NCBI GenBank assembly: GCA_020850535.1
Contig: JADZEM010000135.1
Span: 123,102-187,101 of the forward strand
Direction: 5' to 3'
Length of the DNA stretch: 64,000 bases
Origin: Chloroflexota bacterium
GTDB taxonomy: Bacteria > Chloroflexota > UBA6077 > JACCZL01
Translations under genes and position numbers: made by a program
The notes under the pieces: generated by a model
What the model saw: the letters and a program-made list of their open reading frames with translations, nothing else
Databases searched by the model: none
What the model was told of the DNA's origin: nothing
Shown: positions 42,868 to 51,090 of the stretch, piece by piece
How the letters are laid out: every line of letters begins with the position of its first letter
Position numbering within the stretch: position 1 is the stretch's first letter

Positions 42868-43293
42868 ATGGCAAACAGGTCAAGCAGGGCCACCAGGGCA
42901 AACAGGGCAAACAGGGCCACCGGCCACCTCGACCCCACGGCAGCGCTCGCGCGGAAGGCGAGCGAGGCCGAGCACCTTCGCGAGTTTATCGACCGCACGA
43001 CCTTCTCCGGCGATCAGCGTGAAGCCAGCGGCGAGCTGAGCGCTGTCGATCAGCACCCGGCCGACAGCGCCGATCAGACGATGCAGCGCGAGGTGGACTA
43101 CACCATCAAGGGCATCGTCGCCGACGAGGTGCAGCAAGTGCAGGCGGCGCTCAAGCGCCAGGCCGAGGGACGCTACGGCCTCTGCGAGAGCTGCGGCCAG
43201 GAGATCGACCCTGCCCGCCTGGCCGTCAGGCCGCACGCCACCCTGTGCATCGACTGTCAGCGCGTCGCAGACGGCGAGGTGCGAAGCTTCTGA
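42868..43293 (+). CDS. DksA/TraR-type C4 zinc-finger protein
   Basis: A 141-residue protein. Residues 25-100 form the helical part and residues 106-130 the zinc finger C-x2-C-x17-C-x2-C (CESCG...CIDC) with RYGLCESCGQEI as in DksA/TraR and YocK proteins. DksA binds the RNA polymerase secondary channel and modulates ppGpp control; here the coiled-coil tip lacks the double Asp typical of true DksA, so the effect is unclear. The N terminus has an ARANRANRA repeat caused by a short GGCAAACA tandem. GGAGA lies seven bases before the ATG. Confidence 0.85.
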   Translation: MANRSSRATRANRANRATGHLDPTAALARKASEAEHLREFIDRTTFSGDQREASGELSAVDQHPADSADQTMQREVDYTIKGIVADEVQQVQAALKRQAEGRYGLCESCGQEIDPARLAVRPHATLCIDCQRVADGEVRSF

Positions 43294-43359
43294 GCCTCCC
43301 GGCCCCAGCCTACCTCACCCGGGCGCGGCGCGCACGCCGCGCAGGCTGGGCATGCGCGC

Positions 43360-44229
43360 CTACGGCGGGGGCAGGTGCTGGCCGGGGCGTATCTGTCCGC
43401 CGGTGCGGGTGCGCATCAGGTTCTGATAGGCCCGGATGTGGTTCTCCAGCGCCGTAAGGTCGGAGGCCGCCGCCGCGATCATCTCGCGAAGCTCTGGGGA
43501 GTCAACCCCGCCATCCAGCAGCAGCTCGATCACCCCGACGGGCATCGTCAGGCTGTTATTGAGGGTGTGCGCCAGCTCGCGGCCGGCAAACGCCGTCTCC
43601 TCGAGGGCGGCCTCGATCTCGGCAGCTCGCTGGCGCAGCGCCCGCGCCGCTCGCCAGCCGCCAATCAGCCCGCCCAGCACCTCGGCAAGCTGGAGCACCG
43701 TCGTTGGCTCGAGCGCGCGGCCCTTGCTGCTGCCGTCGAGCACCAGGAGCGCATCAGCTGCGCCGCCGCCCATCTCGCCGTCTGCCCCGCCGGCCAGCGG
43801 TACGACCAGCTCCCAGGCGAGCCCTGCCGCCTGCACGAAGCTCCAGTGCTCGGCGGCAAGCTCGCCCGTGGCGTGCTGGTACGGCATCAGCACGGGGTGA
43901 CCTGCTTCCAGGAGCGGCTCGTAGATGCCCAGCTCAGGGGCAAAGTCCTGATGTGCGGCGGCGACCTTCTGCGCGAGCGGCCCGGCGCCAGGCAGGCCCC
44001 CGATACGCGTCAGCTGTTCTGAGGCGTCGGTGACGTAGAGCAGGCAGAGATCGCTCGCGGCCGGGACGAGAATCGGCCGGAGCACGGCCAGCAGCGTCTC
44101 GTCAGGGGCATCCGGCGCCAGCGCCCCCACGGCGCGCGCCACGGCGGCCAGCATGGCAAGCCCATCCTGGGCATGCACGGTCCCGGGCTGGAGGTGGGCA
44201 GGATCGTCTGGCGCCGTCGAGCCGAACAT
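43360..44229 (-). CDS. GAF-like protein with H-box but no ATPase domain (1)
   Basis: A 289-residue soluble protein. Residues 25-195 look like one GAF-type sensor domain. A helix (ARALRQRAAEIEAALEETAF) leads to RELAHTLNNSLTMPVGVIEL and a second helix ending in IRAYQNLMR. This is the dimerisation/phosphoacceptor helix pair of a histidine kinase (His followed by LNN), but the protein ends 20 residues later without N, G1 or G2 boxes. The same ending occurs in the divergent gene at 44958-46511. It may be a phosphotransfer or scaffold partner of another kinase. Confidence 0.75.
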   Translation of the reverse strand: MFGSTAPDDPAHLQPGTVHAQDGLAMLAAVARAVGALAPDAPDETLLAVLRPILVPAASDLCLLYVTDASEQLTRIGGLPGAGPLAQKVAAAHQDFAPELGIYEPLLEAGHPVLMPYQHATGELAAEHWSFVQAAGLAWELVVPLAGGADGEMGGGAADALLVLDGSSKGRALEPTTVLQLAEVLGGLIGGWRAARALRQRAAEIEAALEETAFAGRELAHTLNNSLTMPVGVIELLLDGGVDSPELREMIAAAASDLTALENHIRAYQNLMRTRTGGQIRPGQHLPPP

Positions 44230-44957
44230 CTGTTACTCGTGTACGGATAGTATCACGCCACCGACGGAGGGATATCGAGAGACAGAAAGTTGCAGAGCAG
44301 TCAGGGGAAACGGTGACTTTCGGGACAGATGTCCCGGGCGCAGTAGGACAGGTGTCAGCGTGCATACGGGTGGCGATCCCCGATCATATTGGTGTCGGTG
44401 CGGTCGTGAGCCGCTCGGCCGTCCAACACCGACAACCCCACCCTCTCCACCAGGCCGGGGGAGGACGCCCGCCAGCGTCCTCCCCTTGTCTGTTAACTCA
44501 TCTGTCAGGCCGCCTCTGAGGCCGTCTCTCAGGCCGAATGTTGCGGCGGCCCGCTCGCCGCGAGCGACCTTCCGTGCGCGGTGGCGCACGCCATCCTGGC
44601 GCAGGAGTCGCGCTACCTCCTGACGGCTCGGCTGCCGACCGCGCAGCGGCGCGGGCCAGCCGTCGACGCCGTCGGCGGCGCGTCAGCTCCCCACCGTTTC
44701 GGGCGGCGAGCGCCCTGGCAAGACGGCGCATTCTCACCGCCGAACCAGCCACCGCAAAATCCATCCCCTCGCAGGAATGCCTGCCGTTCCATCCATTGAT
44801 CTCAGGTTTGCAAGACAGTGTGGTCGTCCCTCATCGGCGCCGCCCCTGTCACAAAGATGGCCGGCGAGGCGGTGGTCGTGCCGTGCGGCGGCAGGACGTG
44901 GCATGGTGTGCCGACCGGGGCAGCCAGGCAGCAGAACGGTTCGAATGCGGTGAGCGG
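44230..44957. other. Divergent intergenic region, hairpin at 44457-44485
   Basis: 728 bp between the two divergent GAF genes. The stem GGGGGAGGACGC/GCGTCCTCCCC (44457-44468 with 44475-44485) is followed by TTGTCTGTTAA and could end leftover transcripts. TACTAT on the minus strand near 44250 is a possible -10 for the left gene. A Gly/Arg-rich frame is open through 44538-44957, but it has no family signal and I did not include it in the right-hand gene. Confidence 0.55.
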
Positions 44958-46511
44958 GTGAACGTGGTGGGGGAAGACTGGCAGAGGCTGGCAGGGTCGG
45001 TGCTTGACGCGCTGCCCGAGCCCGTCCTCGTGTTCGACCTGGCTGGCAAGCGCTTTGTGCTGGCAAATCAGGCGGCCACGCACCTGCTTGGGTACGCGCA
45101 GGACGAGCTGCTGGAGCGCTCGCCCGTCGACGTGCTGGATGCCGCCGAGGCGGCGCGCTTTGCCCTGGCGCTCGAGCACGTCGCGCCGGGGACCGTCACC
45201 CGGCGCGAGTGGACGGCACGGACCAGCGATGGCCGCCTCTTGCCGGTGGGTGTCACGTCCGTCCCAGTCGTGCTGGCCGGCCGGGCGGTCATCGAGATGA
45301 TCGTGCACGACCGCTCGGACGGCGCGCCGGATGCGGCCCAGGAACGGCTGCTGACCCTCGCGCACGACCGGCTGGCGGCGACCGTGGACCGCGATGAGAC
45401 GATCGCGGCGATCACGGCGCTGCTGGTACCGGAACTCGCGGATCGCTGCACGATCGACCTCGTGGACGAGGACGGACAGCAGGCGCGGGTGGCCGACACG
45501 GGCCAGGAAACGGCCGGCGTCGGGGTGGACGCAGGCTCGGTCGGCCCTGTTACAGCCGAAGGCCCAGGCGGCGCCGACCCGGCCGTGCGGGAGTTCAGGC
45601 TGCGCGCGCATGGCCGCGAGCTTGGCGTTCTGACGCTCTCGCTCGCCGCGCCGCGCCGCTGGACCGCCGATGCATGCTCGGTGGCGACCGCGCTTGCCCG
45701 GCGGGCCGCTCAGGCGTTGAACACCGCGCGCCTCTGGCGCACAGCTCAGCGTGAGCTGGAGCATCGCGCAGCCATGCACCGCATCACCAGGGCGTTTGCG
45801 GACAGCGACCCCGGCAGCGACCGTGCCATGGAGGTCATGCTCCAGGAAGCGCTGAGCCTGCTCGGGGGGGACCATGGCGGCATCGCGCTGTGGGATGCCG
45901 GACACGGGCGCCTGATCCAGGTCTACAGCAACACCGGCCGCTCAAACGGCGTTCTTGTTGGCCTGGACGACAGCCTGAGCGGCGCGGCGGCGCGCACCAA
46001 GCATGCCATCATCTCGAACGCCTACCAGGAGGAGTACGGGAAGGCCACCCCGGCCGGCAAGTTCGGCGCGCGGGCCAGCATCGCCGCGCCGCTCCTGCAC
46101 GAGGGGCGGCTGATCGGCGTGCTCTCGGTGGGTACCCGGCGCGAAGGCAAGCGGTTCACCCGGGCGGACGCCGAGGCGCTCGATCTGCTGGCGGGCATGG
46201 CCGCTGCGATGTTGGGCACCCTGGAGCGGGCGCAGCTCCAGGCGGTGACGCTTGCTGCGCGCGAGCTGGCGCACCGCCTGAACAACGATCTCGCCCTGGC
46301 GGTCGGCACCATCGACCTGCTGCGCGGCGAGCCGTCGTTGCCGGCCGACCTCCACGAGATGGTCGAAGAGGCCGAGGTCGGGCTGCGGCGCATCGCCGAG
46401 CAGCTTCGGCAGCTCCAGCAGCTCGTCCGCTTCCAGACCCGCGAGACGCCCGTCGGGCCGGCGCTGGATCTGGACCGCTCGACCGCGCCTGAGGAGCTCC
46501 GGCCAGGCTGA
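44958..46511 (+). CDS. PAS-GAF-GAF protein with H-box but no ATPase domain (2)
   Basis: About 517 residues. A PAS domain (about 8-110, VLDALPEPVLVFDLAGKRFV) is followed by a first GAF region (about 125-265) and a clearer second GAF (about 290-425, with GIALWDAGHGRLIQVYSN and IAAPLLHEGRLIGVLSVG). The end has AARELAHRLNNDLALAVGTI and a second helix with RQLQQLVRFQT, then stops. As in the divergent neighbour there is no HATPase domain. The GTG at 44958 is chosen among several in a row; the true start is uncertain and the frame is open to 44538. Confidence 0.78.
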   Translation: MNVVGEDWQRLAGSVLDALPEPVLVFDLAGKRFVLANQAATHLLGYAQDELLERSPVDVLDAAEAARFALALEHVAPGTVTRREWTARTSDGRLLPVGVTSVPVVLAGRAVIEMIVHDRSDGAPDAAQERLLTLAHDRLAATVDRDETIAAITALLVPELADRCTIDLVDEDGQQARVADTGQETAGVGVDAGSVGPVTAEGPGGADPAVREFRLRAHGRELGVLTLSLAAPRRWTADACSVATALARRAAQALNTARLWRTAQRELEHRAAMHRITRAFADSDPGSDRAMEVMLQEALSLLGGDHGGIALWDAGHGRLIQVYSNTGRSNGVLVGLDDSLSGAAARTKHAIISNAYQEEYGKATPAGKFGARASIAAPLLHEGRLIGVLSVGTRREGKRFTRADAEALDLLAGMAAAMLGTLERAQLQAVTLAARELAHRLNNDLALAVGTIDLLRGEPSLPADLHEMVEEAEVGLRRIAEQLRQLQQLVRFQTRETPVGPALDLDRSTAPEELRPG

Positions 46512-46587
46512 CCCCGGGGGCGGCCGCTCCCCGAGCCGCTCAGGGCGAACGCAGACGCCGCCCCTGTGCCCCGCTGGAGGCGTCGCT

Positions 46588-47283
46588 CTACTCCAGCGGC
46601 GTCAGGCGCGCCGCGATCCCGGCGATGCGCTCAGCCGCCACCACGTTCTCCTGCGCGATGCTCGTGCCGTACAGGTCGGCCACCGGGCCGACCAGCACCA
46701 GCGTGTAGGTCGAGTCACGGGGGGCGTCGTACCACGTCAGCGACCAGTAGTGGCCGCCGCAGCACACCACGTGCTCGACGACGGCCTCGGAGTCGCCGAC
46801 CTGCACCCCACGGAACAGCTCCGAGGCCAGCGGCGCACCATCCTGCCCGGCCACGTTCTCCGTGCAGTACGGCGCATCCGCCGGGCACCGCCGGAAGCTC
46901 CGACTGGCCATGGCCGAGAGCGTCTGATCCAGCTCGTCACGACCAATCGTTCCGCCCACCTGCGCGCTGCCGGTCCCACCAGCCCGGTCGCGGTACTGCA
47001 CGAGATAGCGCCCCCGCACGACGGACGTCGAGCCGGGACGCGGCCGGTTCAGCTCCACGCGCCACGGCTCCAGCGTGGCGAACGGCTCAAGCTCCGGTGG
47101 CGGCAGCAGCACGACGCCCGGGAACGTCCGCAGCTCAGTGAAGAGGTCTGCTGCGCGCGTCGCCCCGGCCGGGCCACCCAGGCCGCCGAGCAGGACCGCG
47201 CAGGCCAGCACCAGGGCCGTCAGCAGCCGACGGACGGGCAGCCGTGCCCCGAACAACGCATGGCGAGCAAGCGTGACACGCAT
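46588..47283 (-). CDS. Exported hypothetical protein
   Basis: A 231-residue protein with a signal peptide (RRLLTALVLACAVLLGGLGG, cut near ATRAAD) and no lipobox. The mature part has a paired-cysteine pattern (RRCPADAPYCTEN, VVCCGGHYW) that suggests disulfides, and a C-terminal helix VVAAERIAGIAARL. No family recognised. The ATG at 47283 is preceded by GTGGGG; the frame stays open upstream into the MarR gene on the other strand. Confidence 0.65.
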   Translation of the reverse strand: MRVTLARHALFGARLPVRRLLTALVLACAVLLGGLGGPAGATRAADLFTELRTFPGVVLLPPPELEPFATLEPWRVELNRPRPGSTSVVRGRYLVQYRDRAGGTGSAQVGGTIGRDELDQTLSAMASRSFRRCPADAPYCTENVAGQDGAPLASELFRGVQVGDSEAVVEHVVCCGGHYWSLTWYDAPRDSTYTLVLVGPVADLYGTSIAQENVVAAERIAGIAARLTPLE

Positions 47284-47479
47284 GGCGAACCCCACAATTG
47301 CAACAGTGAAGCAACGTCCGCGACGCTGAGGAGTGTAACGGGTAGGGCGGTGGCGGGTCGTGGGCTTGCGACCGATGGGCTGCGACCGATGCCCCATAAC
47401 CCCTGCCGAGCGAGTACACTGGCCGCGAGAGCAGTGGGTCTGCTCAGTGGGTCTACTCACCGGTACGGAGGCAGGAGCG

Positions 47480-48154
47480 GTGACAGCTGACGAGGCAGGC
47501 GCAGCGCCCGGTGGGGCTGCCCCCGAGAATCTCGCGTCCGTGCCTGTGTCCACGCCTGCGTCCACGCCTGTGCCTGCGTCCGTGCCTCCTCCCACGCCCG
47601 TGCCTGCACCCACATCCGCACCCGCGTCCGCGCCAGCCTCCACCCCGCTCCCGCGCCGCCGAGCGCGGCGGGCCGCGCCCGGCGAGGTCGTTGCCCCGGT
47701 GGCGGACGCCGACGAGCCGACCCTCGATGCCGCCAATGCCTCGACGGGCCTGCTGCTGCGCCTGGGCGCGCGGCGCGCCGCCGACTTCCTGGCCGCGGCG
47801 CTGGCCCCCCTCAAGCTGCACACCCGCCACTACGGCATCCTGCTCACGTTGGCCGAGCAGGGGCCGTCCTCACAGAGCAGCCTGGGGCGACGCCTCGACA
47901 TCGACCGGACCACCATGGTGGCCGCCGTCGACGAGCTGGAGCGGCAGGGCTACGTCGCCCGCAAGCCACACCCCGACGACCGCCGTGCCAACCGCGTCGA
48001 GCTGACCGGGCGCGGTCGCGGCCGGCTGGTCCGCGCGACGGGCGCGGTGGCCGCCGCCGAGAGCCGGCTGCTGGCCAGCTTCAGCGCAGGGGAGATCCAG
48101 ACCCTGCGCGACCTGCTGACCCGCCTGGCCGGTCATACGGCCGGCTCACGCTGA
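47480..48154 (+). CDS. MarR-family regulator with Pro/Ala-rich N-terminal tail
   Basis: A 224-residue regulator. The winged helix (about 100-185) shows LHTRHYGILLTLAEQGPSSQ, LGRRLDIDRTTMVAAVDELE and the wing PHPDDRRANRVELTGRG, all as in MarR. The first ~65 residues are a Pro/Ala/Ser/Thr tail encoded by short repeats (GCCTGCGTCCACGCCTGTG and variants), unusual for the family, which averages ~150 residues. GGAGG lies about nine bases before the GTG at 47480. It is divergent from the exported protein gene, with about 200 bp between them. MarR proteins usually repress a neighbouring or own gene. Confidence 0.82.
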   Translation: MTADEAGAAPGGAAPENLASVPVSTPASTPVPASVPPPTPVPAPTSAPASAPASTPLPRRRARRAAPGEVVAPVADADEPTLDAANASTGLLLRLGARRAADFLAAALAPLKLHTRHYGILLTLAEQGPSSQSSLGRRLDIDRTTMVAAVDELERQGYVARKPHPDDRRANRVELTGRGRGRLVRATGAVAAAESRLLASFSAGEIQTLRDLLTRLAGHTAGSR

Positions 48155-48310
48155 GGCCCGCCAGCCACAGCCCGTAGCGCGTGTCTGCCCCACCCGTACG
48201 CCTCGGGCAGACCGCGCTTCCTCGGTCTGCGAGAGTACACTGTTGCGACACGTTCCACGCGGCGATGCTCGGCTGTTCACTGCCTGCGTATGAATCGCCC
48301 ATGGTCCAAC

Positions 48311-48348
48311 TATTTCACAACCACTTTTTTGCATCTCTTTGTGAAATA
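48311..48348. promoter_or_regulatory. AT-rich inverted repeat TATTTCACAA upstream of kinase gene
   Basis: Perfect 10-bp arms TATTTCACAA (48311-48320) and TTGTGAAATA (48339-48348) around an 18-bp spacer with a T-run. A -10-like TATGAT follows at 48365-48370. In this GC-rich DNA it stands out as an operator or promoter. Confidence 0.5.
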
Positions 48349-48444
48349 CACCCCACAGATGGGCTATGATGCACCTGATTTCGCCACAAAGTGGGCTACA
48401 TCCCCCGGCCAATGGCGCCCGGCCAGCTTTTTCCAAGAGGTAGT

Positions 48445-50859
48445 GTGAGCCGCGCGGTCTTTCCGGCCTCACCGCAGTCCAACGAGCGTCCGACCTGGGC
48501 CATCCTGATCGCCCTGGGCGCTGTTGTCCTGTTCGCGTCGGTGGTGCTCGGCGACATCGGCAGCCGGCACGTGCGTATCGTCGCCAACGACCTCGGCAGT
48601 GTGCTGGCCGGGCTGGTCGCGGCAGGGCTGGCGCTCCGTGCCGCTCGCGCACAGACGTTGCGGACCTTGCGCCTCTCGTGGCTCTGTTTCGCGGGGGCCT
48701 TCGCCGCCTGGAGCCTCGGCGACGTGCTCTGGGCCGTCACCGAGCTGGTCTACGGCCGGACGCCGGGCGGCCCGGGCCTGGAGGATCTGGCGTATCTCGC
48801 GACCCTGCCCCTCGCGATAGCTGGCACCTTGCTGCGGCCGTCGCTCCAGCCGAGCCTGCTCTCGCGCCGGACGATGCTGGCGGATATGGGCATTGCCGCT
48901 GCCGCCCTCCTGGCCGTCTGCTGGGCACTGGTCGTCGGCCCGCTGCTGGCGTGGGCCAGTCTGGGCAGCGGCATCCAACTCGTCACCTTCGGGTACCCTG
49001 TCGCCGACCTTGTCATCCTGGGCTGCCTCGTCATCGCGATCCTGCGCGAGCCAGAGGGCGGCCCGGCCACGATCCCGCTGGCGTTGGCCCTGGCCGTCCT
49101 GACGGCTGGCGACTTGCTCTACGCCGTCCTGGTGGTACGCGGCGCGTATGTCACGGGCCACCCCGTAGACGTGGTCTGGTTCGCCGCGCTGGCACTGTTC
49201 GCGCTGGCAGCCTCGTGCGAGAGCCGTGACATCTCCGACGCCATCCGCCACACGTCGCGCCGACGCCGCCTCGGGCCGCGCCTGCCGTCAGTACGCACGC
49301 CCGGCCCGTTCGCCGCTCGGAAGGGGCCGCTCTGGCGACTGGCCCTCCCAACGGTCCTGGTGATGCTGGCGAGCATCGTCGTGGCGATGGCGTCGCTCCA
49401 GCGTGGGACGGCCGCCATCGGCCTGCCGGTGCTGTTCCTAGCGCTCGCGTGGCTCCTCCTGTTCCTCCGGGTGCTGCTCGGCCTGCAGCGGGCAACGGAC
49501 CGCCAGCAGCGCGAGCGCCGGCTCCGCGTCGGGCACGCCAGCTCGTTCCGGCGCGAGCAGCAGCGTCGCCAGCAGCTCGAAGCGATCCGCGACGTGACCA
49601 CCGAGCTGACGCGCGAGCTCGATCTGACGGCCTTGCTCTCGCTGATTACCCGGCGCACGGCAGGCCTTGTCGATGCGCCCATCGGCACGGTGCTCCTCTG
49701 GGAAGCACACGCCGAGCGGCTGATCCCACGGGCGTGGCACGGTCTGGACGACTGGTTTGCCGACATCCACTTTGCCAGCGGTGAAGGGGCTGTCGGACGC
49801 GCCATCGAGCTGCAACGTGGCGTCATCGTCAACAACTACCCGACCGCCCGCGAGCGGTCCCGAGTGCTGCTGGAGCAAACCTCGATCGAGGCCGCGATCG
49901 CCGCGCCGATCATCTCCCAGGGCCGGCTGCTGGGCGTCATCGGGGCGGCCGATGGACGGGCTGGCCGGACCTTTGACGACAACGACCTGAAGCTGCTGGA
50001 GCTGTTTGCCGATCAGGCAGCCGTGGCCATCGAGCACGCCCGCCTCGTCGATGAAGCGGCCGGCGTCGAGGCTCTCCGCGAGCTCTCGCGGCTCAAGACG
50101 GAGCTGCTGTCAACCGTCTCCCACGAGCTGCGGACGCCCCTCACGCTGATCCACGGCTACGCCGAGCTGCTCCAGGCGCGTGCCAGGACGCTGAGTCCGG
50201 ACGACGTCAGGATGATGGCCGACGAGGTGCTGCTCGGCTCGCGGACGATGATCCGGCTGGTCGATGACCTGCTGGACTTCACGCGGTTGGAGAGCACTCG
50301 CCTGAACCTCGTGCGGGCACGGGTCGATCTGGCGGAGCTGGTGCGGCGGCACGTCAAGGCCTGGCAGCATCAGGCGGGCGGCGAGCGGCTGCGCGTCGAG
50401 ACGGAAGGCGCGCCCGAGACCCACGCCGACCTGACGCGGCTCGACCAGGTCATTCGAAACCTCGTGTCGAACGCGCTGCACCACGCCCCCAGCGGTCCCG
50501 TCGTCGTGCGGGCCGGCCACGATCCCGGCTGGGCCTGGCTGGAGGTCGAGGATGCGGGGCCGGGCATCCCAGACGACGAGCTGCCGCGCATCTGGGACTC
50601 GTTCTTCCGTGGCGAGCGCGCCCGCAACTCACCCAACCGAGGCAGCGGTCTGGGCCTCTCGGTGGTGCGGCAGCTCGTGGAGCTGCACCAGGGGAAGATC
50701 GACGTCCGCAGCACGCTCGGCCAGGGTACGACGTTCCGCGTCTGGCTGCCGAGCGCCCCACCGAACGGCACGGTCCTGCCCGACACGTCCGGCCTGGCGC
50801 TCCTGGCGGCGACGGACATGCTGCGGACCGTGAAGCACGCCGACGAATCTAGCGGCTGA
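48445..50859 (+). CDS. Membrane histidine kinase with GAF domain
   Basis: An 804-residue sensor kinase. The first ~345 residues hold about nine or ten membrane helices. A linker is followed by a GAF domain (about 375-535, GTVLLWEAHAERLIP, NNYPTA, IAAPIISQGRLLGVIGAADG). The dimerisation domain has VSHELRTPLT with the phosphoacceptor H560, and the ATPase domain has NLVSNALHHAP, EDAGPGIP and GSGLGLSVV. It is thus a complete kinase, but no response regulator is adjacent. AAGAGG lies four to five bases before the GTG at 48445. An ATG at 48412 and a GTG at 48391 are in frame but without a ribosome site. Confidence 0.9.
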   Translation: MSRAVFPASPQSNERPTWAILIALGAVVLFASVVLGDIGSRHVRIVANDLGSVLAGLVAAGLALRAARAQTLRTLRLSWLCFAGAFAAWSLGDVLWAVTELVYGRTPGGPGLEDLAYLATLPLAIAGTLLRPSLQPSLLSRRTMLADMGIAAAALLAVCWALVVGPLLAWASLGSGIQLVTFGYPVADLVILGCLVIAILREPEGGPATIPLALALAVLTAGDLLYAVLVVRGAYVTGHPVDVVWFAALALFALAASCESRDISDAIRHTSRRRRLGPRLPSVRTPGPFAARKGPLWRLALPTVLVMLASIVVAMASLQRGTAAIGLPVLFLALAWLLLFLRVLLGLQRATDRQQRERRLRVGHASSFRREQQRRQQLEAIRDVTTELTRELDLTALLSLITRRTAGLVDAPIGTVLLWEAHAERLIPRAWHGLDDWFADIHFASGEGAVGRAIELQRGVIVNNYPTARERSRVLLEQTSIEAAIAAPIISQGRLLGVIGAADGRAGRTFDDNDLKLLELFADQAAVAIEHARLVDEAAGVEALRELSRLKTELLSTVSHELRTPLTLIHGYAELLQARARTLSPDDVRMMADEVLLGSRTMIRLVDDLLDFTRLESTRLNLVRARVDLAELVRRHVKAWQHQAGGERLRVETEGAPETHADLTRLDQVIRNLVSNALHHAPSGPVVVRAGHDPGWAWLEVEDAGPGIPDDELPRIWDSFFRGERARNSPNRGSGLGLSVVRQLVELHQGKIDVRSTLGQGTTFRVWLPSAPPNGTVLPDTSGLALLAATDMLRTVKHADESSG

Positions 50860-50966
50860 CGCCCCGCCGTCGCTGACGCCCCGCCGTCGCTGACGCCCCG
50901 CCGTCGCTGACGCCCCGCCGTCGGGGCCACCATGCAATCGCCATGCAATCGCCATGCAATCGCCCA
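50859..50966. repeat. 17-bp tandem and triple MITE-end remnant
   Basis: After the kinase stop the unit CGCTGACGCCCCGCCGT is repeated about four times (50856-50925). Then CATGCAATCGC occurs three times in a row (near 50932, 50944 and 50956). The latter is the right end of the MITE family without its interior. Confidence 0.8.
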
Positions 50967-51090
50967 GTGTACGGCTCCACCCGGCGAACCGGTACCATTC
51001 GACTGCCTGAGCGTTCGGCAGCGTTGCCGGCCAGCCCCGACCCCCGTGCAGATCGCTGCCCGCACCCTCTGAGGGAGGCCCCACCCGCCC

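Noticed and set aside
44222..44234. GAACATCTGTTA at the start of the left GAF gene, similar to a LexA box
   Set aside because: The second half-site is GTTA rather than GTTC and it overlaps the start codon; too weak to list.
44538..44957. N-terminal extension of the PAS-GAF protein
   Set aside because: The added ~140 residues are Arg/Ala-rich without structure or motif; the PAS domain begins just after the GTG cluster at 44958.
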